Shown piece by piece: positions 9,391 through 21,190 of a DNA stretch of 64,000 bases. The position numbers and the translations under genes are program-made. Source of the DNA: Paraspadella gotoi (Eukaryota; Chaetognatha). The stretch's first letter is position 1, and each line of letters opens with the position of its first letter. The stretch lies in the NCBI GenBank assembly GCA_051294375.1, contig CM119265.1, positions 6,147,489 to 6,211,488 of the forward strand. The letters run 5' to 3'. The notes beneath the pieces are model-generated. The model was not told where the DNA came from. It ran no database searches and saw only the letters and a list, made by a program, of their open reading frames with translations.

Positions 9391-11590
9391 TGCCTTCGTC
9401 ATTGTATTGTACGGACGCAGCAGCAGAATAGTCTATATATTAGAAAGTTAGACGGGTAGAGAGCTAGGAGGGATTCACTATATGTATCGACGCAGCACAT
9501 GAGAGAGAGATATGTGATCTATAATGTCACCCACGGAGTCGCTATCACTGTCATCGTACATGTTCATGTCCGAGACTACGCGTAGCATAGTGGAGTACTA
9601 TCTTATCGTGGTGAAGTCGAGAATACATCGTGCATCTTTGGCACAATACACGATCGCTATCTAGAGCAGAGATCGGTTGACGCTTAGTAGTTGTGGAGAA
9701 GAGAGTTCAGTATCTGAGAGCACAACACATCTCTATCACGCGAGCATCTGATAGAGAGATCCACACCTGATCGGTGGCCTCGCGTCCAGACGTCTGTGTA
9801 CTGTGCTGCTGATATACGTAGCGCAAGTAAGTTAAGCCACACGCGAGACGAGAGTAGCGAGAGCGAGATGCACACTTATGATATCAGAGAGAGAGAGAGA
9901 TCACTCACACTATAGGCTTTCAACTTCATGAACAAATTCATTGTTTTTTTTGGAAATACACTTTGTCAGTGTTTGTATTTTAAATATGCTGTGGTATATA
10001 TATAGAGCTTCCACAGTACTGAATCCACGAGTATATATATACAAGCTATCACGAGCATATGAGTAGTCAGCGTATATAGATGGAAATACTGTGTTATCAC
10101 TCACAAGCGGCTGAATAGATGCGAGACGTGCAGAGCCTATCACACAAGTATCAGACACATTAGGTCTACGGTCAGATGCATCATAGTAGAGGCAGATTCG
10201 TGAGTGTATTAAGACGTTGGGATATATGTCGGCTAGCATTGATGAGAGTGTCGCTATACTCTACGGAATGATGACAAATCGAGCTGTCATAGCTAGACTG
10301 ATCACTGTTGATCGGCTCTATGTGTCCAGGACACTACACTGGCGAGATGAACGATATTGCGACATCTGAGAGACGAGCTACGCGTCGACTAGTCAGCCAC
10401 GTTCTCTGTTTCGTATTACGACGTGTTGTTGTATTACCATGATGTGATGAACAGAGAGTGATCTGTAATCAGTGAGAGAGACTTGCTATACGTCTCGACG
10501 TAGAGGACGAGTGATATATATAATGTGAGGAGAGAGCGAGAGCAGGAGTGCTCGAGAGTATAAGTATAAGCGGTAATTTCAGCATAATGAAGATGATAAA
10601 TCACAATTTTTAAAATCTTTTTAACTCGCATCAATTTTTCACTTCACATCATTTTTTTCAAACTCATATCATTTGTTTTCAAATATTTGCAAATCATTTT
10701 TTAAATTCGCATCATTTTTTTTCTTTCAAAACTTGTATCATTTTTTCTTACTTGCATCTTTTTCTTCTGTAACTTGGCAGATCCGACATTGTTGTTGCTC
10801 AAACTTGTTTAAAAAAGATTTTAAAAGAAAGTAATAATTTGGTTCACGTTGGGTCATTTCTCCTTGGTTTTGCAGCCTCATGCACTGCGCGTGCCTGCCG
10901 ACTGTCAACAACTTCCAGTCTCGCCGAGTCCCATTGTATCAGACGCTCTCTTTGTTCTCGGCCCATCGCCCTCAGAGATTGTCTCTCTTCGCTGGGACGT
11001 TCAGCCGCCACCGTTCTACATCTTTCGTTCCCACCTGTTCAAGTAGAAGAGGCGCGGCGACGCTCCGACTGGCTCGCGTCCTTTATGGTTGCTGACGATA
11101 CGATGAGATTGCTAGCATAACACATCACTTGCGAGGTACGATACCGTTGCGCGCGTCTGACGCGCGAGAGAGAGCGCGCGAGCGTCAGGACCCAGAGATT
11201 CTCTCTTTTCTTATGTGCAAACAGCGCGCAGACGAGAGTGTACTAATATCTCTACCTCTATAAGGGTGGGTTATCGATTCAGAGAGCTATAACTTTTAGA
11301 GACATTCGTCTTGCGCATGTGGATAGTAGAAATTGAGTTCAAAACTATTTTTATTATTCATTATTAAGAGGAGATTCTTTTTCACTTTTTAATCTATCGT
11401 CGCTACTTATTCGTATGTGGCTAAAAAATTATGATAAAATGCTAATAATTATAATTTGTTTATTGCCATTACCATAGTAAACTAAAAATACATTAATTTA
11501 ACCATAGCATAGCGACTTACCAAAAACAAAGCGATGAACCATTTAAAATCTATGTGCAATTTTGATTAGTAAATATTCTTTTGAAACATT
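9391..11590. other. Low-quality, patternless stretch
   Basis: At 9,400-10,560 the sequence is a high-entropy mixture of GAGAG, TATATA and CGTAG-like words with no repeat partner, poly-tracts or coding signal, unlike the rest of the window. Cleaner AT-rich DNA with CATTTTTT repeats follows (10,580-10,760), then a fragment of the SSR-tailed transposon end (10,776-10,815). A GC-richer patch at 10,840-11,220 has short overlapping frames but no splice-bounded exon. Confidence 0.5.
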
Positions 11591-11805
11591 ATTAGCGACT
11601 TCCCTTGATAAGAGAAGCCAAAGGTACTCTGGGAGTGTATAAAACAGACTGTGAGTGAGTCTACATTAAAAAGCTTGCAGAGACCTGCCATTATCTTGTA
11701 AGAGTGATGGAGCCTTAAACCACGCAACGCTGTCAGAGTAATGGGTCAAGAAGCTTAAATTATAAATGAATGGATAATTTTAATATTAGTTGTACAAATT
11801 TCCAT
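11590..11805 (+). mobile_element. Dispersed element with terminal ATTGGT/ACCAAT hairpin, noisy copy
   Basis: Matches the 22,140-22,565 copy through GACTTCCCTTGATA, TACTCTGGGAGTG, GCTTGCAGAGACCTGC and TTAGTTGTACAAATTTCC, with indels and substitutions. It ends in a degraded version of the family hairpin. Confidence 0.7.
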
Positions 11806-12489
11806 ATACATTTTTTTTTAAAAATATTTTCTCATTATAAAAATTATAATGAATATTATATATTCGAAAACTTTAACAAAACGAAAATCGATTTTTAAAA
11901 ATTTTTTAAATTTATTTTTTATTCGATCGGAAAATTACGGTAACGAATAAAAATAACTTCGTAAGCGAAAAATCAATTTATTTATTGCAGATTGTTAAAA
12001 ACATACGAGGTTTTGTTCGAGATGCGAAAGGTTGAAAGCCAAAAGGAGTGCGGGAAAAAGGCTGAAGATATGCGTTTACGGAAATAGATAGTGATTCAGA
12101 AGAATCAGAGTGGAGTTTATGAAGGATTTGAAAAAAATAGGGAATGGTGTGGCGAGATTTTTTTGAAAGGGAACAAGTAGGGAATGAAACTATTTTCATT
12201 ATAATGATTCGCCATTGCAAATAAGAAGAGAGAGAGAGAGAGAGAGAGAAAGAGCAGAGCGAAGAGAGAGAGAGGAGAGAGACGAGAGAGAGAGAGAGAG
12301 ATGGGGCTGACATCTGGCAAGAGGAAAGACGAAACGTTAAAAGTTGAAGCGGATATGTCCTTTTATCAAATCGAATTATAACAACCGCCGCGGGAACTCT
12401 GTGACGCGCGTAAATCGAGAGAGAGACGTCGTTTGACGCTTGTTACGTGAAGAAGGGGGGGGGGGGACGGAGAGGGAGGGAACGCGGAG

Positions 12490-13085
12490 GGGGGGGACTA
12501 TAAGAGCTTAGTAAGTGTGGAGACGGAAAATATCACACGGCTCGCTACAGAGCCAGAATACTACATTATAAGAGCTTAGTAAGTGATGACAGAAAATAAT
12601 CACAGGGCCTCGCTACTCGAGCCAGAATGACTATATATATAAGAGCTTAGTAGGAGTGGGATAAGGAAATATCACAGGGTTCGTTGGCTACTCGAGCGCA
12701 GAACGAACTACACTAATAAGAGCTTAGTATGGGTGTGGATGACAGAAAATGCAAGGCCTCGCTACAGGAGCCAGAAAATGAAACTTAAGAGGATTTTATT
12801 AAAGAGCTTAGTTAGGTGGATGGACGGAAAAAATATCACAGGGCCTCGATAACTGAGGCCAGAATGATATAATATAAGAGCTTAAGTAGGGGTGGATAAC
12901 GGAAATGATCACAGGGTCTTGCATACTGAGGCCAGAACGACTACACTATAAAGCTTAGTAGGGTGGATGACAGAAAATAATACACAGGGCCTGTCGCTAC
13001 AGCGAGCAGAACGACTATGTACATTATAAGAGGTTAGTTAGGTGGATGACGAAAATATCCAGGCCTCGTTACTTGAACCAGAAGA
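12490..13085. repeat. 70-bp minisatellite, copy A array
   Basis: About eight or nine units built around TATAAGAGCTTAGTAGGGTG, then GGATGACAGAAAATATCACA, then a CAGGGCCTCGCTAC-type block and GAGCCAGAACGAC. Units here vary widely in length because of indels. The clean 70-bp period is seen at 20,981 to 21,051. Confidence 0.85.
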
Positions 13086-14877
13086 CGCAGGGGAGGAGAA
13101 AATAGGGGTCGTGCGGAGTTTAGATGTTATAAGAAAAAGGGTCGGGGAAGACGATTAAAGATACGTCAGGCAATTAACATTGGGAATAGAAATGCAGATT
13201 GAATATAGTTGCAGAAAGACCGTGTGTAAGACGGTGGTGTAAGACCGTGTGTTTTTTTAAACGATTCAATGATGTTAAAATTTAAAATGGAGAAAAGGAA
13301 AAGACGCTGCTTGAGGAGAAGTGCTTAAATTCTTGGATCGATCTTTCGTTCTTAAATTCGTGTTTACAATTCAGAGAAGGAAGAGGAAAGAGTAAGGAGT
13401 TTTGATCAACAAAACTTCCTTAGATGCTTTTTTTAGGGTGAGAACGTGCCATTTTTTTATGTGAACGTTGTTTTGATACTTGAACGTTATTACTTTCCTC
13501 TGTCATGTTAAAATTGATGCACGGGCTTCACTGTTCTGCTAGACTCTGTTTGCATTTAGTCGCTCATCTGTATCTCTCTTTCGGGTTAATTCTTCAATTT
13601 TTTTATTCTTTTAGTTTTTAACTACTTTAACTTCTTTTTTCCCTATTCATTATTTGTCATGTTTATCTCATTCTCATTTGCTTCTAATATTTGATACTAT
13701 ATTTTATTCTTCTGAGATCGATGTGCTCCATCGTACGGACTTACTTTCGAGAGCAAGAGACATCTCAAAACAGGATCGGAGACGGGAATATCAATGAGAG
13801 AGCTTGAGGAAAAAATGACAGCACAAGAATAAGATGTCAAGACGTATGTGACTCGACATATCTCTGTTAAACTAAAGAGAATATAAAGATTGCATTTTTA
13901 GAGAAGACTTAGTTTTAGATGAATGATGATATATATATGAGTGAGTATACTAAGAGTAGATGTGGCTTAACACAGCTGCAAAAGGGATAATAGTTATATT
14001 ATAATGATGAAGATTGTCATTGCGTTGAGCTACGCACACAGAAATCGCCCTCCTGTATTTGAATGCAAGTACAAAGATCAATTACTTAGAGGGGTCTATC
14101 AATACAATGCACCACCTCTTTGAACTTATCCCATATTATTGATAGATCGAGTATCTGGGAGTGAAGTAACCAGACGAGATAGTCTATTGAAAGCTACAGG
14201 ACGCTATCTTTTAGAATTGAATGGAGCCTTTAACAAAAGCTTCCAATAGAGGGAGTTATAGTTATATATTAGAATAAAATTTATTTGGAGACAATAATTT
14301 AGTATTGGTCTGTACTATTTCATCGATGAAGAAAATAGTTCACACTAACGAGACAGGTTTTAAAATGTGAAGTCACAGAAATTAAATAACAGCGACCTGC
14401 ATACATAGGCGCGGAGTACATACTGACGTATCTAACATACGGATTCACGTCTTGACAACTAAGTACGCAAGATCTCGGAAGAAGAGCGAACAAATTGACC
14501 GAACGGAATGCTTCGAGAGCGACGGAGCGCTATAATGGAAAGGAGTAGTGCGAGACGTGAGTCGAGAAACTCGGCTACAGTCGGACATGCCACATATATC
14601 CAACAATAGAAGAGCGGTCTGAGTCCCACGCAGGTGAGCACTCTAGAGGGTATATTCGGAAAGAGGAGACAGTTTATATATTTTTCAAGATACAAGCGAG
14701 CATGTAAGAATTAGCGGAACCACGAGTTGTGCAGAGAGACGATGAGAGAAGAGAGAGAGTAACAAGAACATGCAGAACGACGTTGAAACGACGGAGCTCG
14801 CGTGCGCCCTCTAATAGAAGCGGCGCAGAACGCCACGGATTGCGAGTTCAAAGTGCAGCATCGAACGAGAGAGTACA

Positions 14878-14879
<2 letters not shown>

Positions 14880-14915
<36 letters not shown>
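14880..14915. repeat. (GA)n tract in copy A
   Basis: Equivalent of the longer GA tract at 22,855-22,950 in copy C and the CT tract at 18,350-18,434 in copy B. Confidence 0.9.
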
Positions 14916-14918
<3 letters not shown>

Positions 14919-16430
14919 GGAAAGAGAAGAGAGATAGAGGACAGGTCCGTTCTGAGCGGGAGGAAGGGGGGTGGAGGAGGAGAGGGGATGAGGGGGGAGG
15001 AGAAAACGGCAATTGGGCTTAAGAAAAATGGGGATTAGCCCTGATTATTTTTTTTGTATTTTAAAAGATTGGAGTTAAGAGCAAAGTTATTCCTAGCTAT
15101 AATTTTTTTCCAACACGTTATACTTGAACTCTCGTTTTTAGGAAAAAAATTAATAAAATAACAAAGTGATATAATTCACATAGATTCACGACAATCTCGT
15201 TGGGATGAACTGACTTTTGCATGTTATCTTGTATCTGCTGCTTTTATGGTTTTACAAAAATATACTCATGACTAGAGCCCTTCGTAACAACAGGGAAATT
15301 TTTTGTTTTGTTTTTAACAAATCGAACCCAAGAAAGCGGAGTGTCAACGGGGAAATTTCCCAAAATCCCGGGGGCCTACATATGGTTTCTAACAACGAAT
15401 CCGAGAAGTAAAATCACCGAAAACGCCGTTGAAAGAGGCTAAAACCCGTATCCAGGGAGTCCAAGCTGTTGAACGAAAGTAAGCCGTTTGCCGCAAACTA
15501 CGGCGAAACAAAATCCGGATCAGGAGGCGATGATTATGAACGATTTTTTGCGATTTTTTCCCCCTTTTCCTCCTTATTTCCTCTTTCCCTCTCCTCCTCT
15601 CCTCCTTCTTCTCGATCGAGCGAGGGATTTGGGCCCGAAGCTTTAAGTGGAGTATACTTCTCGTGTAATTTATTACTCTAAGAATAAGATTCATTGAGAT
15701 TTTTTAATTTAAATCAATTGTATTGATTTTCAAGCCCGACTTCATTAGTTCGGTATTCGGGGGTCTAATGTACGGAGTATTGAGAGAAAGAGGGAGAGAG
15801 AGAAAAGGGAAGAGAGAGAAACGGTGGGGTTTAAAAATAAAGAAAACGAAGAAAAAACCTTTTTTTTCAAAATATTTGCGATTAGAAACAAGAAAATTTT
15901 TTTTCGCTCCTGCAACTAAAAAAGGAAGAGAAATAGTGGTGAAGGTAAAAACGCAGCTGCTTTTGTATTTTTTTTTAATTAGAAACGCTTTTAAAATTGA
16001 ATTTTAAAGCATTTATAGAAAGAGAGAGATAATTGGGAGAGAAAAAGAGAAAAAGAGAAAAAAGAGAAAGTTTTTCGTTCGCCGTAGGGGGGGAGAGGAA
16101 GTAAAACCGGAATAATTGTAAAATATTCTCTGTTCAACAGTTTGAATCGAAGATACAGATTAGCTCGACCTCGTCAAGGGAGACCACCATACTAACCTGT
16201 CCAGCGTATAAAAAAAAAAAAAAAAAAAAAAGAAAACCTGTTGGGCCCCGATGGAGGAATTGAGGAAGTCACACTCACCAGCGGGCGGCGCAGACGAAAG
16301 CAAAGTACGAACTCGCGAATACCGGTTGGAGACCAAGTCGTAAAGGAGAAAAAGTCAAAGGAATTAAGGAGGAGAAGAACGAGGGCGAACGACTTTAAAA
16401 TGCCAGCCTTCTGCTATCTAAAAAAGTAAA

Positions 16431-16800
16431 CTACGTCACGATCACTGCGATTCATCTCATGATCGATCTAGCTCTTCTCACTCCGTCTCGTACTCCGGCC
16501 GGATCCCTTTGATACAGTTTGCACAACTCGTCATCGGATCTCTGAGTTATCTCATTCTCTCTACGAACTGATCAATTCTTCTGACACGCGCTCCTACCAC
16601 TCTGATCCTCATCTCCAACACGCTACTCATGTCTGTCCATCCTCATCCATCCATCAGCTTCATACAGTCTCTCCTCGCTCGTCCGCGGGACTGATTCCTG
16701 AATATCAGCACCGCTCCTTAGTCGTCCTCATCATCAGTCTATCTCAGTCCTCCTCATCCTCTTGCTGTCATCGTCNNNNNNNNNNNNNNNNNNNNNNNNN
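16431..16800. other. Pyrimidine-rich noise and 25-N gap replacing a (CT)n tract
   Basis: In copy C the equivalent place (24,311-24,393) is clean (CT)n. Here it is about 340 bp of scrambled CTC/ATC/TCG sequence followed by Ns at 16,776-16,800 and a short GA tract to 16,817. This indicates misread dinucleotide repeat rather than unique DNA. Confidence 0.7.
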
Positions 16801-16971
16801 GAGAGAGAGAGAGAGCGAGAGAATTTATTTCGAATAATCCGCGATAGGCCAAAGACCGCGGGGGTTAATTACAAACAGGGCTCAGCAATGACAGAGGCTA
16901 ACGATGAATAAGCGATCGCGGAAAAAAGTAATTTGGGATGGAAAGGAGGCAACGATAAACAATATACGTTA

Positions 16972-17590
16972 ATAGTCGTTTCTAAATTATTTTATTGGAC
17001 AAACATAACTTAAAAAACTGAAGGTAAATATTGAAAACTTTTTTCGACTCAAATTTTTGAAGAATTAGTTGAAGGCTTGCTTAGTGCTTACTGCTGAGTG
17101 ATGCTCATGACTGCCCGTATATTTGTTGCAGGTTATGACTCATTATATCAGAACAGTTTTTGAACCACTGAAAAAAAACATTAAGCCGTTCTTACAACAT
17201 TTACCGCTCATCAACTTTGCCTCAGACTTTAAATTTAAAGTAACAAATTTAACAATTTTCAGTGAAAAATAAAATTTTTTTCTACTGATTTTTTTTTCAG
17301 TGCTTGCGTGAATTTTATTTGAACGGAAAAGTATTTAGATTCATTCAATGATATCGATGGAGAAGTGGAAAAGTCTTTTTCCCTTTGAACTGAGATGGAA
17401 CATTTCACGTGAAGTGAAAGGTTGAAGCAAAGAGCGAGGAAAAGGCTGAAGATATGCGTACGGAAAAGAAGTGATTCAGAGAATCAGAGTGAGTTTAGAA
17501 GGAAGTTTTGAAAAATAGGGAATGTGTGGAGATTGTTTGAAGGGAACAAGTAGGGAAGAAACTATTTTCAAAATGATTCGCCATTGCAGA
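16972..17590 (+). repeat. Duplicated segment, copy 2 (matches 9,033-9,390 and 11,990-12,220)
   Basis: The left part (16,972-17,310) matches 9,033-9,390. The right part (17,400-17,590) matches 12,010-12,220 through GGCTGAAGATATGCG, GATTCAGAGAATCAGAG and the final CGCCATTGCA. It ends at a 25-N gap (17,591-17,615). Confidence 0.75.
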
Positions 17591-17816
17591 NNNNNNNNNN
17601 NNNNNNNNNNNNNNNGTTGAAATCTTATCTTAGGAGTAATAAATATCACGAGAAAGTATACTCACTTAAAGCTTCGCGCCAAATCCCTCGCTCGATCGAG
17701 AAGAAGGAGGAGGAGGAGGAGAAGGAGAAAGAGGAATAAGGAGGAAAAGGGGGAAAAAAATGCAAAAATCGTTTTCATAATTCATCGCCTCCTGATCCGG
17801 ATTTTGTTTCGGCGTA

Positions 17817-17829
17817 GTTGCTAGGCAAC
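17817..17829. promoter_or_regulatory. RFX/EF-C X-box-like site in copy B
   Basis: GTTGCTAGGCAAC is a perfect inverted repeat with a 3-bp centre and matches the palindromic X-box form bound by RFX-family factors (known motif class GTTRCCNNGGYAAC). The same site occurs in copy C at 23,458-23,470. It lies between pyrimidine-rich DNA and a Gly/Leu-rich open frame. Binding is inference. Confidence 0.4.
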
Positions 17830-18342
17830 GGCTTACTTTCGTATCAACAGCTTGGACTCCCTGGATACGGGTTTAGCCTCTTTGGCAACGGCGTTTTCGG
17901 TGATTTTACTCTCGGATTCGTTGTTAGGAAACCATATGTGGCGATGGAATCGTGAACTCCGCTTTCTTGGGTCGATTTGTTAAAAACAAAACAAAAAATT
18001 TCCCTGTTGTACGAAGGGCTCTAGTCATGAGTATATTTTTGTAAAACCATAAAGCAGAGATACTAAGATAACATGCAAAGTCAGTTCTCCCAACGAGAAT
18101 TTGTGTGTGAATTATATCACTTTGTTGATTTTATTAATTTTTTTCTAAAACGAGAGTTGCAAGGTATAACGTGTGTAAAAAATATAGCAGGAATAACTTG
18201 CCTCTAACTCCAATCTTTTAAAATACAAAAAAAATAATCAGGCTAATCCCCATTTTTTAAGCCAATTGCCGTTTTCTCCTCCCCCTCATCCCCTCTCCTC
18301 CTCCACCCCCCTTTCCTCCGCTCAGAACGACCTCGTCCTCTA

Positions 18343-18349
<7 letters not shown>

Positions 18350-18434
<85 letters not shown>
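18350..18434. repeat. (CT)n tract, copy B
   Basis: Interrupted CT dinucleotide repeat; the reverse complement of the GA tract at 22,855-22,950. Confidence 0.95.
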
Positions 18435-18437
<3 letters not shown>

Positions 18438-18449
18438 GGTTGTTCACTC

Positions 18450-18716
18450 TCATCGATTTCCGATGCCCCGTGGCAACTTTTGTGGCAACTGCGGCAAGTC
18501 CGTGGCGATTCTGCCGCCGCTATCTTTATTAGAGGCGCCGCGAAACCGCGAAGCCTCGGTCAGTTTTTCGACGTTCGTTACGAGGTTGGCGGATGTCGTT
18601 GTTGTCGTTGTTGTCGTTGTTGTAGCCTGTGATGAGGTCGTAGTCATATTTTTTGTCTGTGACTCAATTATTAAAACCTTTTCGTCTAGATAGAATCTAA
18701 CATTTTTCAATTTCAT
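18450..18716 (-). CDS. Candidate exon, Thr-rich protein (copy B)
   Basis: An 88-codon minus-strand frame holds NVRFYLDEKVLIIESQTK, a threonine run from (ACAACG)n, NLVTNVEKLTEASRFRG and a C-terminal DLPQLPQKLPRGIGNR before TGA. Outside the Thr run the composition is protein-like. The copy in arm C (22,557-22,850) agrees until about 22,765, where one extra base shifts the frame, so one arm carries an error or mutation. The frame adjoins the dispersed element and a (CT)n tract that could serve as a polypyrimidine tract. No family is recognised. Confidence 0.25.
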   Translation of the reverse strand: MKLKNVRFYLDEKVLIIESQTKNMTTTSSQATTTTTTTTTTSANLVTNVEKLTEASRFRGASNKDSGGRIATDLPQLPQKLPRGIGNR

Positions 18717-18719
18717 TCG

Positions 18720-19140
18720 TTATGAAATTGGTACAACCAATACAAAAATTATTTCCATTTATTTAATAATAAGCTAACTTGCCCCTGACTTTGGACAGGC
18801 TTTTGGTGGTTTAAGGCCTCCATCATTCTTACAAGATAGCAGGTCCCTGCAAGCTTTCAATCAAGACTCTCTCACAGTCTGGTTTATTCACTCCCAGAGT
18901 ACCTGGCTTCCCTATCAATAGAAGTGGTATAATGTTTTCAAAGAATGTTTCAATTGTATGAAAGACCACTCTCTTAAGTATTAGATCGGGGATATTGTAC
19001 TCCGCCCAGCATCAAATACAAGGAGCTGGATTTTATGAAATTGGTACAACCAATACAAAAATTATCCATTCATTTAATAATTAAGCTATCTTGCCCCTGA
19101 CTTTGGACAGGCTTTGGTGGTTTAAGGCCTCCATCTCTCT
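18720..19140 (-). mobile_element. Dispersed hairpin element, head-to-tail partial dimer
   Basis: The family end ATGAAATTGGTACAACCAAT begins at about 18,722 and again at about 19,036, giving a unit of roughly 314 bp followed by a second unit truncated after about 105 bp. The repeated part includes TTGCCCCTGACTTTGGACAG and GGTTTAAGGCCTCCAT. The ATTGGT...ACCAAT pair can form a short hairpin at the terminus. It mirrors 22,140-22,565. No coding capacity. Confidence 0.8.
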
Positions 19141-19195
19141 TATATCACATCACATCACATCAATATCATATCATATCATATCATTATATCATAGA
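19141..19195. repeat. (CACAT)n/(CATAT)n pentanucleotide tract
   Basis: Two related 5-bp repeats in succession, mirrored in copy C at 22,105-22,155. Confidence 0.9.
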
Positions 19196-20104
19196 AACTA
19201 GAAAAGGTTCTTGAACTTCTAAATATAATGATATTTCTTTTTTATTTGGTTTCTCTTTTTGTTTTTCTAACCAAATATTTGTCGATGTTCAATTACGGCT
19301 TCTTCTATTCTTTTATTTTTGTGTGTATTTTTTTTCCTCCAAGCTCTTTCTTTCATTTTTGATATTTTCCGCTCCGCTGAGTTTTTTTCTTTCTTGCCGA
19401 GAAGCTAAGTGGCCGAGGCGATGGAGCAAGGCAAAGAAACCGAGAAAATGAAAGATGATAGGAAATATTAGGAAGCCAAAATTGAGAAAATGGAAGGTAT
19501 AAAATGAAGGCAAAGATGAGAAGTTGAATAAAGAGGAAAAAGGAAAGGAAAGTTAAAGTAAGTGATAAAACTAAAAAAAAGAAAATATTAAAAAATTGAG
19601 AAAGAAAATAAATCGCCGGAAAAAAAAAGAAATGGAGATACCACAAAAGAAAAAATGAGGAGAGCGTACCAATGCAAACAGAGTCTAGCAGAACAGTGAA
19701 GCCAAACGTCGCATCAAATTTACATGACAGAGAAAGTAATAAACGTCAAGTATCAAAAACAACGTCACATAAAAAAAATGCCGTTCTCACCCTAAAAAAG
19801 CAGTAGAAGTTTTGTGATCAAAACGTCGCTTCCTCTTCCTCTTCCTTCTCTGAATTGTAAAACGAATTAAGAACGAAAGATCGATCCAAGAATTAAGCAC
19901 TCTTCCTCAAGCAGTCTTCCTTTTCTCCCATTTTAAATTTTAACTCATGAATGTAAAAAGACACACGGTCTTACACACCGTCTTACACACGGTCTTTCTG
20001 CAACTATTTCAACTGCATTTTATTCCAATGTTATTGCTACGTATCTTAATCGGTCTTCCGACCCTTTTTCTTTACTCTAACTCCGCACGACCCCTTTCTC
20101 CTCC

Positions 20105-20675
20105 CCTGGTCCTTCTGGTTCAGTAACGAGGCCCTGTGATATTTTCGTCATCCACCTATACTAAGCTCTTATAATGTACATAGTCGTTCTGGCTGCTGTA
20201 GCGAAGGCCCTGTGATATTTTCTGTCATCCACCCTACTAAGCTCTTATAGTGTAGTCGTTCTGGCTCAGTAGCAAGACCCTGTGATATTTCCGTTATCCA
20301 CCCCTACTTAAGCTCTTATATTATAGTCATTCTGGCTCAGTATCGAGGCCCTGTGATATTTTCCGTCATCCACCCTACTAAGCTCTTATAAATGTAGTCA
20401 TATCTGGCTCTGTAGCGAGCCCTGTGTATTTTCTGTCATCCCACCCTACTAAGCTCTTATAGTGTAGTCGTTCTGGCTCAGTAGCAAGACCCTGTGTATT
20501 CCGTTATCCACCCTACTAAGCTCTTAATTATAGTCATTCTGGCTCAGTAGCGAGGCCCTGTGATATTTTCTGTCATCCACTACTAAGCTCTTATAATGTA
20601 GTCATTCTGGCTCTGTAGCGAGGCCTGTGATATTTCCGTCATCCACCTTACTAAGCTCTTATAGTCCCCCCCCTC
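20105..20675. repeat. 70-bp minisatellite, copy B array
   Basis: About eight reversed units (TAAGCTCTTATA, GTCGTTCTGGCTCAGTAGC, CCCTGTGATATTTTC, TCATCCACC). It ends at a C-rich run (20,665-20,699). Confidence 0.9.
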
Positions 20676-20838
20676 CGTCTCCCCGCCCCCCCCCCCCTCT
20701 TCACGTAACAAGCGTCAACGACGTCTCTCTCTCGATTTACGCGCGTCCAGAGTTCCCGCGGCGTTGTTTAATCGATTGATAAAAGCATATCCGCTTCAAC
20801 TTTTTAACGTTTCGTCCTCTTGCAGATTCAGCCCCATT

Positions 20839-20840
<2 letters not shown>

Positions 20841-20872
<32 letters not shown>

Positions 20873-20922
20873 ATCTCTTCTCGCTCTCTCTGCTCTCCTC
20901 TCTCTCTCTCTCTCTCTCTTCT
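20841..20922. repeat. (CT)n tract near the palindrome centre
   Basis: Interrupted CT repeat, the reverse complement of the GA tract at 12,228-12,300. Confidence 0.9.
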
Positions 20923-20954
20923 TATTTGCAATGCGCGAATCCATTAATAAATGA

Positions 20955-21190
20955 ACTGAGCCAGAATGACTATAATATAAGAGCTTAGTAGGGTGGATAA
21001 CGGAAAATATCACAGGGTCTTGCTACTGAGCCAGAACGACTACACTATAAGAGCTTAGTAGGGTGGATGACAGAAAATATCACAGGGCCTCGCTACAGAG
21101 CCAGAACGACTATGTACATTATAAGAGCTTAGTAAGGTGGATGACGAAAAATATCACAGGGCCTCGTTACTGAACCAGAAGGACCAGGGG
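20955..21190. repeat. 70-bp minisatellite, copy C array
   Basis: Three to four units; GAGCTTAGTA recurs at 20,981, 21,051 and about 21,125. Confidence 0.9.

Larger units (their letters stand above)
11990..16430 (+). repeat. Copy A of the triplicated locus (direct, low quality)
   Basis: In order it holds a 220-bp flank (11,990-12,220), (GA)n, a GC-rich 12,300-12,480 segment with G runs, the 70-bp minisatellite (12,500-13,080), the 13,080-13,740 segment, a poor copy of the dispersed element (about 14,050-14,290), (GA)n and 14,900-16,430. The same order occurs in copy C and, reversed, in copy B. Compared with C it carries frequent small indels, and 13,750-14,050 and 14,300-14,880 are nearly unrecognisable. 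Confidence 0.75.
17616..20938 (-). repeat. Copy B of the triplicated locus (inverted arm)
   Basis: Reverse complement of copy C from 23,668 leftward. The arm begins directly after the 25-N gap and holds, in mirrored order, the 23.0-23.67 kb segment, (CT)n, the Thr-rich frame, the dispersed element, the CATAT pentanucleotide tract, the 21.2-22.0 kb segment and the minisatellite. Beyond the part shared with C (20,640-20,938) it also carries the reversed 12,210-12,480 flank seen in copy A. With copy C it forms a palindrome of about 6 kb. Confidence 0.85.

Noticed and set aside
9400-10560. Apparently novel, repeat-free sequence
   Set aside because: It adjoins GA tracts and has the same irregular word pattern as 16,431-16,775, which is demonstrably a misread (CT)n; most likely sequencing noise.
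18720-19140. Hammerhead-ribozyme retrozyme as an explanation for the dimeric hairpin element
   Set aside because: No CTGATGA core or its complement is present in the clean copy (22,140-22,565).
20105-21190. CRISPR-like array
   Set aside because: The whole 70-bp unit repeats, with no constant-repeat/variable-spacer alternation and no cas genes; it is a minisatellite in an animal genome.
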